Of a stretch of 64,000 bases of DNA, positions 33,259-45,879 are shown piece by piece. Every line of letters begins with the position of its first letter. Position 1 is the stretch's first letter. A program made the translations under genes and the position numbers. This DNA is from Mauremys mutica (taxonomy: Eukaryota > Chordata > Testudines > Geoemydidae): NCBI RefSeq assembly GCF_020497125.1, contig NC_059080.1, forward strand, positions 70,166,618 through 70,230,617, given 5' to 3'. The notes below the pieces were generated by a model that ran no database searches, was not told where the DNA came from, and was given only the letters and a program-made list of their open reading frames with translations.

Positions 33259-34501
33259 ATGAAGAACATTTCACCCCTATTTCTACATCCTCACATAGGG
33301 TCCTTGCTGGGATGTTTTATTCACAGGGCAGCCCTTAATTTGGTGATATTTGCTCTGACACAGAAGGCCAGCACACGCATCCACTTCAACCTGTGGTGTC
33401 CGGGCCTTATGCTGCCCCCCCGACCCCCAACCACCAAGGGTGAATTTCACACCCTGTGAGAAGCAGCCCCAGTTGTTGAATGGAGAGACAGATTGTGACA
33501 GGCATTTCTAATGCTGTTTTGAACATTCTTTTCTTAAAATCTATACTGTATGTATTTTCCTTGAGTAAATATTTATTTAGCTTGCTAAGGTATTATAAAT
33601 AATCACTATAATTTTCCCTTAAAGAATCATTTTAATTTCAATTTAAAACACTTCATAATTTCACCATTTAAGACACACTTGACTGAAGCATGGTGTAAAA
33701 TTGTCAGTCTAAATGCAAATTTCTCTCTAAAAACTGATGTAAATTATGCTGTGATTTATATATGGATAAATCAATAAGTATCAGGGGTTAGTGGATTCAG
33801 ATGCTTTTTTGGCATGCTCTAAGTAAAACAAAATGTGCTTTGTTAAAAAAATTAAAATATTCAAGCCTTGGATCTGGAGTGATGCCTTTTACAGCTTTTT
33901 CTAATATAAAAGAGCTGAGTTACATAACTCTTCACAGCATTATTCATATCTGTGCCACAAGCATCAATAGCACATTGCAAGAATATAATAACACTTCCAC
34001 TGAATTGTACACACAGGATCTGTAGATATGACATAAATTCAGTGGGAAAATGTCATTCAATAGCTGAACTGGAATGGTTCTACGGTACAATGGCAGTAGA
34101 AGACTATTTTTCAAAAGACCCTTAATTACAACCAGTCCCTAGTATAGTATACTATCGTATAGTATAGTAGTATTGAAATCATTTCTGAAGGACATAAGGA
34201 ATGGAAAAGCAAAGAAATTGCTGCAGGCATCTGATACATTTCACCAAGCCAAGGAAAAGGAAAGAGCAAAAAACTCCTGGGCCAACTCCCAAGGTAAAGT
34301 GACAGGATACTGACTGTACTTACTGTACTGTTCAGATAGCTGAGTAATAAAAACATTAAAGAGATTCCTAAGATACATACAAGACAATTTTATGATCCAG
34401 CAAGTAAAGACTCCAAACTAAAGGAGAAGCCATTACAGATCTGTGTATTACTAACAGGAAGGAACTAATGGAAAATGTTAAACTAGTAGGCAAACTATTT
34501 C
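33259..34501. other. Non-coding sequence
   Basis: No gene recognised. About 34141-34175 is a small 'agtatagtatactatcgt' type low-complexity patch. Confidence 0.5.
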
Positions 34502-35050
34502 CAGTAACTCCTCACTTAAAGTCATCCCGGTTAACGTTGTTTCGTTGTTACATTGCTGATCAATTAGGGAACATGCTCGTTTAAAGTTGTGCAATGCTCC
34601 CTTATAACATCGTTTGGCAGCTGCCTGCTTTGTCCACTGCTTGCAGGAAGAGCAGTCCATTACAGCTATCTGGTGGGGGCTTGGAACCAGGGTGGATCGG
34701 CAGCTCCCCACTCCCCTAACTTCCCTGTGCAGCAGTCACCCAGCAGGCTCCCACTTGCAGGCAGTTCAGCTGTCCCTCCCCCCACTGCCATGTGCTGCTC
34801 CTGCCCTCTGCCTTGGAGCTGCTCCCCAAGCCTCCTGCTTGCTGGGGGGAGGAGGGGCTAATGTCAGGGTGTCCCCCTCCCCCCTGCTCCTGCACCCCAC
34901 TTACCCCATCTTCTATAGAGCAGGGGGGACACACGACAGGGCTCAGGATGGAGGGAGCTTCCTGGCAGCAGCTGTGTCTCAGCTTGCTGATTAACTTAAC
35001 AAGGCAATGTACTTAAGAGTGGGGTCAGCTATTTAAAGGGGAAATGCACA

Positions 35051-35099
<49 letters not shown>

Positions 35100-35346
35100 G
35101 TGTGTGTCTCTGTCTGACATGCTGTCTCCCCTCCCTCCATTCCTGCTGCCTTGTAGAGTGTGAGGCTACATTAACAACGAGTTAAACTTTGACAGCTCAT
35201 CCAAGTGCTAGTTCATCATTTAGCAGTAGGGCATTCCCTGGGAAATATCCCACCCTCTTCCAACCTCTAACTTCACAGCCTCAACCAAGCTTCACAATCA
35301 TCATTGCTGTGTACAGTATTGAATTGTTTGTTTAAAACTTATACTC

Positions 35347-35384
<38 letters not shown>

Positions 35385-35668
35385 AGTGAGTAACTCCTCA
35401 CTTAATGTTGTAGTTATGTTCCGGAAAAATGCAACTTTAAGTGAAACAATGTTAAGCAAATCCAATTTCCCCATAAGAATTAATGTAAATGGGAGAGTTA
35501 GGTTTCAGGGAAATTATATATATATATATATATATAATTTATATATAAATTTACATTATATACATTTACATTAATTCTTATGGGGAAATTGGATTTGCTT
35601 AACATCGTTTCACTTAAAGTCGCATTTTTCAGGAACATAACTATAACATTAAGTGAGGAGTTACTGTA
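34502..35668. mobile_element. Tc1/mariner-like (Tigger-type?) element with duplicated inverted right end
   Basis: Left end cagtaactcctcacttaa and right end ttaagtgaggagttactg are inverted repeats. TA follows the right end, while the 5' TA is not preserved. The interior is non-coding and includes a (TC)n(AC)n at about 35051-35098 and a (TG)n(TA)n at about 35345-35385. Class is inferred from termini. A second copy of the terminal 103 bp lies inverted at 35389. Confidence 0.65.
35389..35665. repeat. 103-bp inverted repeat at element end
   Basis: Arms 35389-35491 and 35563-35665 are reverse complements with about four mismatches over 103 bp. They are separated by 71 bp of mostly (TA)n. Each arm begins or ends with the transposon terminus agtaactcctcacttaa. 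The short ORF over this stretch is a by-product. Confidence 0.9.
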
Positions 35669-36295
35669 TCATGAAATCCTTGAATTCAGCAAGATGGATC
35701 AAAAAACAAAGCAGGAGAAGGACATTGGACTTTAGGATAGCAAATCTGGGGGAGATAAGAAAGGGGCCAGGAAGCTCTATGAGAGTTGTTGCCATTGAAG
35801 AAAGTTGAGGCTTGGCCTTCAGAACATGAAGCTCCGCCATGCTCTATGAAGGTCCTCTGCCTCCAGCTTAACTGCTGAACTCCTGAATCTTTTCCCTTCG
35901 TCACTTTTTTCAACAGAAACTGCCCTGAGGAATCCCAATTAAAAAAAGACCACAACTCAAAGAACGCTCCATTGCGGAGCTAATACAGACTCAGCCGCAT
36001 TCCCTGAAGGGATGGGTTCAGGATGATGATGCATGTCATTCCTTGCCATGATCCATCCCCTAATGCCCCCTACATAACCCACCTCAATTACTCGCAGAGA
36101 CCAGGCCCTGAAGAAACCCATTGTGTAGTTCGGGGGAAAGGGGATATGGTGCCAGAGAGGTGACTGTCCCATTCCACTATATATGGCAAGACAGCAAACT
36201 TAGACCCATATTTTAATGAGTAGCCCCAGTGACATCAGTATAAATAAGGGGGACACAATCTGGCCTATGGTAGATGAAGGGAACCCGGGCCGGGG
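35669..36295. other. Non-coding sequence
   Basis: No gene or repeat recognised. Confidence 0.5.
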
Positions 36296-36625
36296 GGGTG
36301 GGGATATTTGGGTTTTACTAAAGCATTTGATATGGTTCTTTACAGAACTTATTTTTTCAATAAAGTTCATAATGGCTTGGATAGTGAAAGCTGTCACATG
36401 GCTTACATAAGAGCAAAAACTCCCAACAAAGGCTGTGGTAAATGGCACTATATCAAACAGGAGGACACATCTAGAGATTAGTAATAGATCCAGTCAATTT
36501 TTAACATGTTAATTAACTAGATGGAAGAGGCAATAAATTGTGCCTTTGTGAAATTTGCAATGGATGCTCAACTAGAGGGTATTGCAAACACCAGCCGGGA
36601 CAGAGAAGTAATATAATTAGTAGAG
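36296..36625 (+). mobile_element. Ancient CR1-type RT fragment
   Basis: 'TKAFDMVL' near 36320 and 'KFAMDAQLEGIANT'-like text near 36550-36595 match CR1 RT palm motifs with a decayed FADD box. Heavily diverged, so older than the other CR1 copies here. Confidence 0.55.
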
Positions 36626-37913
36626 CTGGCCAGCAAATGTTTGTTCCCCTCCCTACCCCCCATGGACAATTTCCAGTTTTCAGTGAAAAATCAAAATCCA
36701 AAATTTTTAAGCCAAGAACTGAAACATCTTATTTGGAAATGTTGCCATGATGTCTTCTGAAGTTGTAGATCAGGTACCTCATACTCCCATTCTTGTCTGC
36801 AGAACAGGCTTCCAGGTGGACTGCATTTCCCATGGTGCATTCTCACCACTCTGTGTCATAGGCGTCTCATTGCTGCAGTGCATCATGGAAGATGAAGTCC
36901 AGCTGGGAAGCCAAGCCCACAGAGACAGGGCAAATGAAGCAATTGAACTACAACTCAGATGAGGCACCATAATGGTATATCCAAATCAAAACACTCTGGT
37001 TTTGGGGTATTCAGTTTTTGTTTTTTTTTACCAATAAACAAATAAATCCAAAAGCCTGTCAATAAAAATTATTTCAATGGAAAATGTTTGACCAACCCTA
37101 ATAATTAGATCTACAAGTGGGATTCAATTGGAACTAGAATTATGAAAAACCTGGTGCTAAGCATAACAATTGGATTCAGTTTGGGAAAAAAACAAACCTA
37201 ATATAAGTTGGGAGGAAATAATTGGAAATGCATTCTATCAGAGGGGGGAAGGAGATGCATTCTATCAGAGGGGGAAGGAAACACATTCTATGAGAGGGGG
37301 AAAGAGATCGACAGATGACAGAGGGTGCAAATCTGACACGATTTAGCAACACAATATGACTAGCCTTAAGGCCACTGCAATCTGGGACTGCATAGTAAAA
37401 GGCATAAATTCCTGATGCAAGATAGACTCTCTTGTCCTTCTTCCTGAAATGGAGTACAGGATTCTTCCATACTGTATAGTCTAACCACTATATTTTACTT
37501 TTCCCTTGTATCAGTCTGTGGGAATGTCAATGAACGTTGCTTTCTTAAATTTGTAAGTAAGTATTTTAAGTATTTGTAAACTGATAAAAATAGCAATACA
37601 TTTGAAGAAAACAGTAAGGTTTCAATGTTGATAACTTTACCAATAAACCCTAATAAATGTGTTTAAATGTGCTTAAGTTAATGTACTCCGTACAGGCCAA
37701 AACCACCACTAGCATAAGCCAGTGGAACTGTACTGAAGTCAATTGTCACACCCCTTACAGGGGTGGTGGATTTGGCCCTATATATTTTTAGCAATGATAT
37801 ATTTGCTAACACAAATGCTTATTTATAATTTTGCCTGTTTTGGACCAGAGCACCTAGCTGAAGTTTGAGGGCCTGGGGATGTTCTGCTTGAGAATAAAAA
37901 TGGGTGATAGTTA
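36626..37913. other. Non-coding sequence with a short tandem repeat
   Basis: Three 26-27 bp units beginning 'cattctatcagaggggg' lie at 37230-37308. Otherwise nothing recognised. Confidence 0.5.
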
Positions 37914-38430
37914 AGGCTGCAAGTTTGTCACCGAGGTCATGGAAGTCATGGATTCCATGATGTTCCGTGACCTCCGTGACTTCAGCAATAGTTTGGGTGT
38001 CTGGGAGGGGGGCTCAGGGCTAGGGGCAGGAGTTTGGGGGGTGCAGTGGGGTGCTTACCTGGGGTGGGAGCCCCCCTGCAGCTCCTAGACAGTGGAGGGG
38101 TTGGGGGAGTCATCTCCATGCCCGCAGGTCCCGCCCCTGCAGCTCCCATTGTGTGCGTTTCCCGGCGAATGGGAGCTGTGGCAGCCAGCGCTTGTGGTGG
38201 GAGCAGAGGAGGAGCTCCTGCCTTGGCCCCTGCTTCTGCCACCTAGGAGCTGCAGGAACACGGAACCAACCCTCCCTCCCCCAGCACCAGTGGGGGTCCC
38301 GGGCCACACGCCACAGCCCAGCCTCCTCTTCCCCCATTACCAGCGGGGGTCCCAGTACGTGCACCTCGGCCCAAACCCCCTTTCCCCTAGCAGCGGTCCC
38401 AGGTCACCTCCCTCAGCACGTCAATTTTGT
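37914..38430. mobile_element. GC-rich non-autonomous DNA element, boundaries uncertain
   Basis: Begins 'ggctgcaagtttgtcaccga' with a strong terminal palindrome ('gtcaccgaggtcatgg' against 'cgtgacctccgtgac'). A GC-rich body without genes follows. The right end is set near 'cacgtcaattttgtcac' (38417-38433), which may pair with the left end. The open frames on both strands here (for example 38051-38530) are compositional. Confidence 0.5.
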
Positions 38431-39260
38431 CACACATATTCAGCCATCTTCAAAATTGTACCAAGCTTTGCTGGTGAGAATTTTACTACTCAAATCCCAG
38501 ACTTACTGCTTGAAACCACTACAACCTTAGCCCTGAGCCTGCCTTGAGCTCCAGCCAGGTGGATCCCCGTCCACTCACAAAGCCCTAGTGATTTCTCTGG
38601 GGGCTCTTTGGGGCCTAAATTTGCTCTTTTAATAGCTCTTACCTTGCTGTATTCCAATTTCATTACTGGCCACTGCTGTCAAGATGTTCCTGTGGAAAAC
38701 TGCTCCCTATGTTTTTTTTCTGATGGCATGGAATCTATAGCCATTAGTGGGTTTTGTGCTCGTCTCAGTTATACTTCATTTTCCTCCCGCTATTCTCTGC
38801 TCATAAATAGATACCTGTCAAATACACACATCAGTTTCTTAAAAATATATTAATTTAACTGTATTATTCTTTAAATGGGCATTCATTTCAGGAGAAGATT
38901 ATATTTTAATACGTTTCCTTTGGTGCAAAAGTATTTTGATAAATAATTCATATTAGAGCACAAAATTTACAGGACTAATACTATTAGAAACACAAATGAA
39001 TACAATGAAGTAGTAGAATGTACATACATGGCCATATTTATATTTTCAGATTTACGTTATTACAGTATTCTTTATCATCTTTGATTCATAAAAGCTCCAG
39101 CCTGAGAGGGGGTAGATAGAATAAATCGTAAGAAATAATTTATTCTATCTTTCAACAAAGTTAAACAAGGAAAAGATGGGGAAAGAACATTTTCTCCTTC
39201 TAGATGTGTAGTTTATTCAGCTATACAAATATAAACAACAACAAAAGGCATTACTGATTT
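38431..39260. other. Non-coding AT-rich sequence
   Basis: No gene recognised. Confidence 0.5.
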
Positions 39261-39510
39261 CAGGGCCGGCTTCAGGCTGATTCCCCCGAATCGGGCTCCA
39301 CGCCTAAGAGGGCCCCACACCCTAAGGAAGAGCGCCTAACTTTTTATTTTTTACTCACCCGGCGGCGGTCTGGGTCTTCAGCGGCATTTCGGCGGCAGGT
39401 CCTTCAGTGCCGCAGAAGACCTGGAGCAAATGAAGGACCCGCTGCCAAAGTACCACTGAAGACCCGGACCGCCGCCGAATTGGGCCCCGCCGTTCCTAAA
39501 GCCTACCCTG
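39261..39510. mobile_element. Non-autonomous hAT, 250 bp
   Basis: Ends cagggccggcttcagg and cctaaagcctaccctg are imperfect inverted repeats. Flanks actgattt (39253-39260) and acttgttt (39511-39518) are an 8-bp duplication with two mismatches. The interior is a GC-rich palindrome (acccggcggcggtctgggtc against acccggaccgccgcc). Confidence 0.75.
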
Positions 39511-40857
39511 ACTTGTTTTTAAAAAAATTATTACCTAAGGTCCTGTTTTTATTTCACTTATCCAGGTAAAACTTCCATTGGAGGCCACAGGGCTAAAATT
39601 GCAGGACTGGGCCTCTCTGCTGAAGCTGCGAACAAACGAAGATGTCATTTATGGTAGTTTTTGTGATGTGGACATTTGCTCACTGAGAACTGTACTGAAA
39701 CTACTGCGCTTCATCTCACACTGGCTCCTTAATAATCATCCTGTGATATCAACTTCTGGTCAAAACCTACTTACATTGGATGTGATCCAGCAATACAGAA
39801 GTGAAAGGCTTTATAATCCTTTCCACTAAGGTTCCATTAAGGTCAGGACACTTAAAATTGGAAGGAGGGCTTTTCCATTCCAACGTTAGTTGGATCAAAT
39901 AATATTTATTTTTTTTTCTTTTAAACAGAAGTCCTGTGAGATCTTCCACATCCACTGCTGAAAGGCCTGCAGCTCACCCACCTTCCAACCATTTGAAGTG
40001 GATTGGCCTCAGCTTCATCTTAATCCTGTCACCACAACTAGTTCACTCTAGAACAGTGCAAGCCATTCCAACCTCTGTGGCCAGTACACACCACCTTTGC
40101 TGGGTCCCCAGCTCCTGCTGGCCTATGAGACATGTGACCACATTCACAGTTTGAACCCTGATCCTTACTTTACTGTCACTAGACAACCTAACCAGACCTG
40201 GGAATATTTTGCATTTGTTTTAGGCATACTATAGGCCAGGGCAGGTAGACAGGGGATATTCCAAATACTCTAACCTCTGAGTAGATGGTCAAGCTACAGG
40301 GGGGCAGAAGTCTATGTATTTCTATAAACAATTACCAGTTCACCTTTCCAGTGTCTCATTTTGGAGCTTGGTTCAGTGTTTAGGCCAGTCCCTGAAGAAA
40401 ATACTGCGTATTTATGATCTGTGCAGAAAGCAGCTCCTAGTTTGGAATTTATTTCTGGCAACAGGTTGGGGAGGGAGAAAAAAAGTTGAATTATTTATTA
40501 AAGCAATTTATTATCCTCCACAGTTTCATTGTTCATTAAGGCAACTTTTATTACCCAGGGATTTCACTTTTATAATGTTCAAAGGATTGTTTCCGTGAAC
40601 ACTTACACACCCTGCATACAGCTATGCATTTTTTTTAAAGCTGTAGTGTAGGTGGTAGTGAAAACCTAAATATCAATCAGTAAAACCTCCAGAAAATCAA
40701 ACAGCCAGAGACGTTAGTGACAAATTGTCCCTACCATTGTTTGTTTGAACTCCACAGAGAATCTGGGGGCCCTAGTATTGAGTCTAACTTGATTTATTCT
40801 TAATATCACAACAAAAGTCTAGACTTCAATCCATTTTGTAAATTACAACAATATAAG
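39511..40857. other. Non-coding sequence with one unassigned ORF
   Basis: An 83-codon plus-strand frame (39578-39829) has an unbiased composition and contains 'LRTNEDVIYGSFCDVDICSL' and 'LKLLRFISHWLLNNHPVI'. No family was recognised. An AG (39565-39566) precedes it but no donor is evident because it ends in a stop. It is probably chance. The rest is unassigned. Confidence 0.4.
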
Positions 40858-41076
40858 AGCAACAAAGAGTCCTGTGGCACCTTATAGACTAACAGACGTA
40901 TTGGAGCATGAGCTTTTGTGGGTGAATACTCACTTCGTCGGATGCATGTCATCCGACGAAGTGGGTATTCACCCACAAAAGCTCATGCTCCAATATGTCT
41001 TTTAGTCTATAAGGTGCCACAGGACTCTCTGTTGCTTTTACAGATCCAGACTAACACAGCTACCCCTCTGATACTT
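40858..41076 (+). mobile_element. Palindromic Penelope-like element with 86-bp arms and 11-bp target duplication
   Basis: Arms 40858-40943 and 40951-41036 are reverse complements with about four mismatches; the spacer is 7 nt. The tail 41037-41076 carries 'ccagactaacacagctaccc' and 'ctctgata'. The flanks aacaatataag at 40847-40857 and 41077-41087 are a perfect 11-bp target duplication. Arm sequence (caccttatagactaa, ggagcatgagctt) is shared with the element at 19568, but the centre differs (cttcgtcggat). Confidence 0.88.
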
Positions 41077-42871
41077 AACAATATAAGAAATACAACAGAC
41101 AGGATATATAAATGGCTATTTTTCTTATAGCTTCCAAAAATAGGGATTTCTACAAAGACATGAGGGGTATTATGAGCTATGCAGTGATTGCCATAAACCT
41201 GAATAGAAAAAAGACACAGAATAAATCTAAAGGAGCAATATAAAATATGCTTTTGTCTCTCAGGAGTTAATAGATCTTATTTTTGGTGCTACCTTGTTTG
41301 TTGTAACTAAATTTTCACTCTGGATTACAAATAATCCCATAATCCCATAAATCATCTTGTTCTGAGCAGCTAAAATATTTATTTCTTTTTTACCTCCCCC
41401 TAGGTGCATTCAAAGGAAAACAAATGGATTCTACTTGGGGCATGAAGATTTTTTGTGCCTGTATCCCAGAAACCTGAAACCAACCCAGCTCTCTTGTGAT
41501 TGAAGAAAGCTGAGTTGGCTGGGTTAAATCTGTTGTCAATATGCCTGGCTTACATAGTGAAATAGTTTCTTTCTGAGCAAGAGAAAGATTTACTGTAGGA
41601 AAGATATGGACTTTAGATACATAAGCATGGATCATAGGGGCAGGGAAGGGGGGATGAGTGATTCTTTAAAAAAAAAAAAAAGCATAGCACTCCTGCCCTA
41701 TGAATAATAAAATTCCTTAATCAAAGGACTTTATCTACTTAAACTATCATCCGCACCAGAATCCAATTATGGCAAAGCCTACAGAAAACAGGTTTGGCAC
41801 ACTTTAATATTTTGGTATTAATCTAATTTAGCACTGGTTTCAATTACAATGAAGCACGTATTATCAAGAGATAAATTTTGTTTGTTGGCGTTTTAATCAC
41901 TTTTTTTCCATATTGTCTCTGATCTAGCTTTCTGGGTACTTTTGCCATGCACACTGCCGTAGATTTAGAGATTTTTCTCCATTTGACTATGAGAAATCAA
42001 ACCCGGCTTCTGTGAAGAAAATGAGTGAATGCAATACATTTAAAAAATGGGTTGGAATTTCTGTAGCAATGATTCCACAGTGATGCAACTCAAATTGACA
42101 TCAAAGAACAAATGTATCAGGTCATTCTGACAACTGGAAGAATTGCTGTAAAAAGAATGCATGTATATATCTGGAATAAAAAGTGACTGTCCTAAATAAA
42201 ATGAGCATTTTCTTTAGTATTAAATGTACAATGTCATTCATATATCAGTCTATTTTAGGTGTCTTTTCTCTCATCAATGTGCATGTAACAGCCATTGAAA
42301 TTGGTTAAAGTTATACAGAGAATAGACCTCCTATTTAGTTTTCATGTGTACTGCAGAATTATCTCATTTTTCCATTTTAATAACATACAGAAGAGATGTG
42401 GAAATACTTTTCTCCTTCTTCCTGCTGAATTTGGCTGAAACCCTGCAGCTTTTCTTCTTACATTCATTGAGGAAAATGTCATCTGCACAATCCTAAATAC
42501 TTACAGGTATTTACAAGCCTTTGCTGAAAAACCATTCCCAGTTAGTAATGTGCATCTTACATCTAAAAGACTCAAGTCTCTAAGAAGTGGAAAAATTTGC
42601 TTCAATGTGCATTCCTAAAATGCAAATATAACTGCATATGCTGATAATTTTGAGGGTTTGCTGGATTAAGAGAGGATCATGAATTTATTGTAGTGATTAG
42701 AATCATACTGCTGAAGAGAGATAACAGGAGTGTTTGGAAGTATTAAAAAGCAAGCGGCCAAATATTAGGAAGCAGTTCGCAATGATCCACAGCTGCATAA
42801 TATTACAAACCTCACACACTCGATGCAGATCCAAGAAGTGAGAGGATTTGAACTCAGAGTTTATAATTCCA
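41077..42871. other. Non-coding AT-rich sequence
   Basis: No gene or clear repeat recognised. Confidence 0.5.
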
Positions 42872-42879
42872 AAGACAGC

Positions 42880-43143
42880 CAGGGCCACCCAAAGGATTCA
42901 GGGGGCCTGGGGCAAAGCGGGGGAGCAGCAGCGCTTGTACTCACCCGGCGGCGGTCCAGGTCTTTGGCGGCATTTTGGTGGCGGGGGGCCCTTCAGTCAC
43001 TCTGCATCTTCAGCAGCACTGAAGGGCCCCCTGCCACTGAAATGCCGGCCGAAGACCCGGATCACCGCCGGGCCAGGGCTCGCAGGGCCACTGCAGGGCC
43101 TGGAGCAAATTGCCCCACTTGCTCCTCACTCTGGGCAGCCCTG
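42880..43143. mobile_element. Non-autonomous hAT, 264 bp
   Basis: Ends cagggccaccca and tgggcagccctg are inverted repeats. Flanks aagacagc at 42872-42879 and 43144-43151 are a perfect 8-bp duplication. The interior shares the 'actcacccggcggcggtcc' and 'gaagacccgga' module with the element at 39261, although the termini differ. Confidence 0.92.
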
Positions 43144-43151
43144 AAGACAGC

Positions 43152-43410
43152 CCATTTCTTGGTAAAATAAAGTAGTAACAATATCTCTAGGGAAATTTTA
43201 TATATTGTGGAATGGCATGAATACATTCAGGGTGAAAATGGAAAGTTAGTATTTCCTCAAATCATATGAAGTTTGAATTCTGATACATAGGTGGAACTGC
43301 ACTTGGAGACTCAAATTCTTGATCCTGCTAGATACAAGATCACAAAACACACATGCACAGCCTGATCACCCCTCCAAACTTACCACTCCTACAGAAACAT
43401 TTCACTTTTA
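43152..43410. other. Non-coding flank of the Harbinger element
   Basis: Ordinary AT-rich sequence ending in the TTA target copy at 43408-43410. Confidence 0.5.
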
Positions 43411-43780
43411 GGGCATGGCTACACGTGCAGATGTAGAGCGCTTTGAGTTAAACCAGCCCTTGGAGAGCACAGCAGGGAAAGCGTTGCAATGTGTCCACAC
43501 TGTCAGCTGCAAGCGCACTGGCGTGGCCACATTTGCGGCACTTGCAGCAGCATTGTGAGTGGTGCATTATGGGCAGCTATCCCCCAGAGCACCTCTTCCC
43601 ATTCTGGCGCTGTGGCTTGTGGGAAGGGGGCAACGGGAGTGGGGCATTCTGGGTCCTGTCCCAATGCCCCATAATGCATTGGTTCGCATCCCAGCAATCC
43701 CTGTGCTTCCATCCACATTTGGCGCCATCTTTCAATGTTTTTTGTACTGCGCACTCTGTCTTCTCTTTCGGTCTGCGGGA

Positions 43781-45003
43781 ATGGAGCCTGAACTGCTGAG
43801 GAATATGCTGATGAGTATCACCAGCATGCCACATTTGGCAGTTGAGTTACTCCTTAAGATCCAAACTGACAGTGAGGACTCCGACAACGATATCGACTCG
43901 AGTAATGCATATGACACGAGATCGCTTGTGGCATTCACGGACATGCTCACCACTGTGGAACGCCACTTTTGGGCTCGGGAAACAAGCACTGAGTGGTGGG
44001 ATCACATCGTCATGCAAGTCTGGGATGACGAGCAGTGGCTGCAGAACCTTCGGATGAGAAAAGCCATTTTCATGGGACTGTGTGATAAGCTTCCCCCCTC
44101 TCCCCCCCCACGCGGCACAAGGACAAAAGATTGAGAGAAGCGGGTGGCTATTGCAATCTGGAAGCTGGCAACTCCAGACAGCTACCGATCGGTTGCTAAT
44201 CAGTTTGGCGTGGGGAAGTCGATGGTTGGAATTGTGTTGATGCAAGTTTGCAGGGCCATTAATTGCATCCTGCTCAGAAGAACCATGACTCTGGGTAACA
44301 TGCATGACATCGTGGCTGGCTTTGCACAAATGGGTTTCTCTAACTGCAGAGGGGTGATAGATGGGACGCATATTCCAATTCTGGCACCAGCCACTTAGCT
44401 TCCGAGTACATTAATCGGAAGGGGTATTTCTCTATGGCGCTTGTGGATCACTGTGGGTGTTTCATTGACATTAACACAAGCTGGCCCGGAAAGGTGCATG
44501 ATGCACGCGTCTTTCGGAACACTGGCCTGTTCAGGAGCCTGCAAGCAGGGACTTTTTTCCCAGACCAGAAGATCACTGTAGGGGAAGTCAAAATGCCCAT
44601 TGTGATCCTTGGAGACCCTGCTTACCCTTTAATGCCATGGCTCATGAAACTCTACACAGGGAGCCTTGACAGCAGCAAGGAGCAGTTCAACAACAGGCTG
44701 AGCTGGTGCAGAATGACTGTGGAGTGTGCTTTTGGTCATTTAAAGGGCCGCTGGTGCTCTCTGTATGGGAAGCTGGACCTGGCCAATGACAACATCCCTG
44801 CGGTTATATCCACATGCTGTACCCTCCATAACATTTGTGAAGGGAAGGGTGAAAAATTCACTCAGGCATGGACCTCGGAGGTTCAACACCTAGAGGCTGA
44901 ATTTGAACAGCAAGAGAGCAGGGCTATTAGAGGGGCCCAGCACGGGGATGCAAGGATTAGGGATGCCTTAAGGGAGCAATTTGAGACTGAAAGCCACCAG
45001 TAA
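43781..45003 (+). pseudogene. Harbinger DDE transposase, two frame lesions
   Basis: A HARBI1-like nuclease that would cut and rejoin the transposon ends. The ATG at 43781 was chosen because the acidic N-terminus and the helix 'FTDMLTTVERHFWARE' follow in frame. A TGA at 44132-44134 interrupts it after 'PPRGTRTKD'. The frame resumes through the HTH-like 'SYRSVANQFGVGKSMVG' and the first catalytic Asp in 'GVIDGTHIPI' (44360-44362). A one-base shift near 44396 then leads to 'YFSMALVDHCGCFIDI', 'PGKVHDARVF', the second Asp in 'LGDPAYPLMPW' (44614-44616) and the Glu in 'TVECAFGHLKGRW' (44722-44724). All three catalytic residues survive. The length, about 407 codons, is normal for the family. A possible poly(A) signal AATAAA lies at 45128-45133. 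Confidence 0.9.
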
Positions 45004-45127
45004 TGTTTGGTGCCCTGCACAGGAGTGAAGTGCAGTGGTTCCAATGTTAGTAGGAATCTGTGTTTGCTACGCTGACTTGCACTGCCTATTGCTTTCCTGG
45101 GTTAAGGTATCTTTTACTTTATGCAAT

Positions 45128-45133
45128 AATAAA
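45128..45133 (+). terminator. Possible poly(A) signal of the transposase gene
   Basis: AATAAA lies 125 bp after the transposase stop, in an AT-rich stretch. Confidence 0.4.
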
Positions 45134-45879
45134 GAATGTTTTCAAGCCAAAAAAGCCATTTATTGAAAAGAAACACAACTGCTTGGGAAACAGAAAGGGT
45201 AAGGGGCGGGGTGGAGAATGGTACAATCACAGATTTGCATATGTCCTGTTCTCACACTCAGCCTTCCTGTCTGGAGTGCAGTGCAATGAGTGCTGCACTT
45301 CAGGATGGCTATAATGCATGATGATGGGGGTTGAGTGCAGTGACTAAGGGTCGTAGTTTTCAGGGCTGGGTGGTAAAGCTACAGGTGTTGGAGGCAGCTG
45401 GTGGCAATAAGAACCCAGATGTTGGGGAAAGTGGGTTGGAGGTGACAGGGGGGGACAAGGGAAAGAGTTTTGGGACAGGGGATGCGAGGGGGGAGGGGTG
45501 CAGTAGTGCTCCTCCTGCATGGCTACGAGCACCTGAATCGAGTCCACTTGGCGCTCCATGATGCTTATCAGCTGATCCGTGCTTTGCTACCAGAGCTCCA
45601 TGCTTTTGTGCCGGCGTTCCTCGTTCTACTGGCGGATACTCCTTTCACTCTTCCTTCACTCCTGCACTTTTAGATTCTCATTAAGGGACTGCTGCATTAC
45701 TTCATGCAGCATGTCTTCTTTGCTTCTATGTGGCCTCTTCCTAATTCTTTGGTGTCTTTCGGCCGGTGATAAAATGGATGGCTGAGATCTCAAGGTTGCA
45801 TCTGTAAAGGCAAAATGCAACACTTAACAGAGGCAGCATTGTTCACACCAGACAGAGCAATGATTCCCCCGTACTTAAG

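Noticed and set aside
37982..38547. Overlapping ORFs up to 159 codons
   Set aside because: GC-rich non-autonomous DNA element; both strands are open and no domain is seen.
39578..39829. 83-codon ORF as a host exon
   Set aside because: No recognised family, ends in a stop and has no convincing splice donor; kept only as an unassigned frame.
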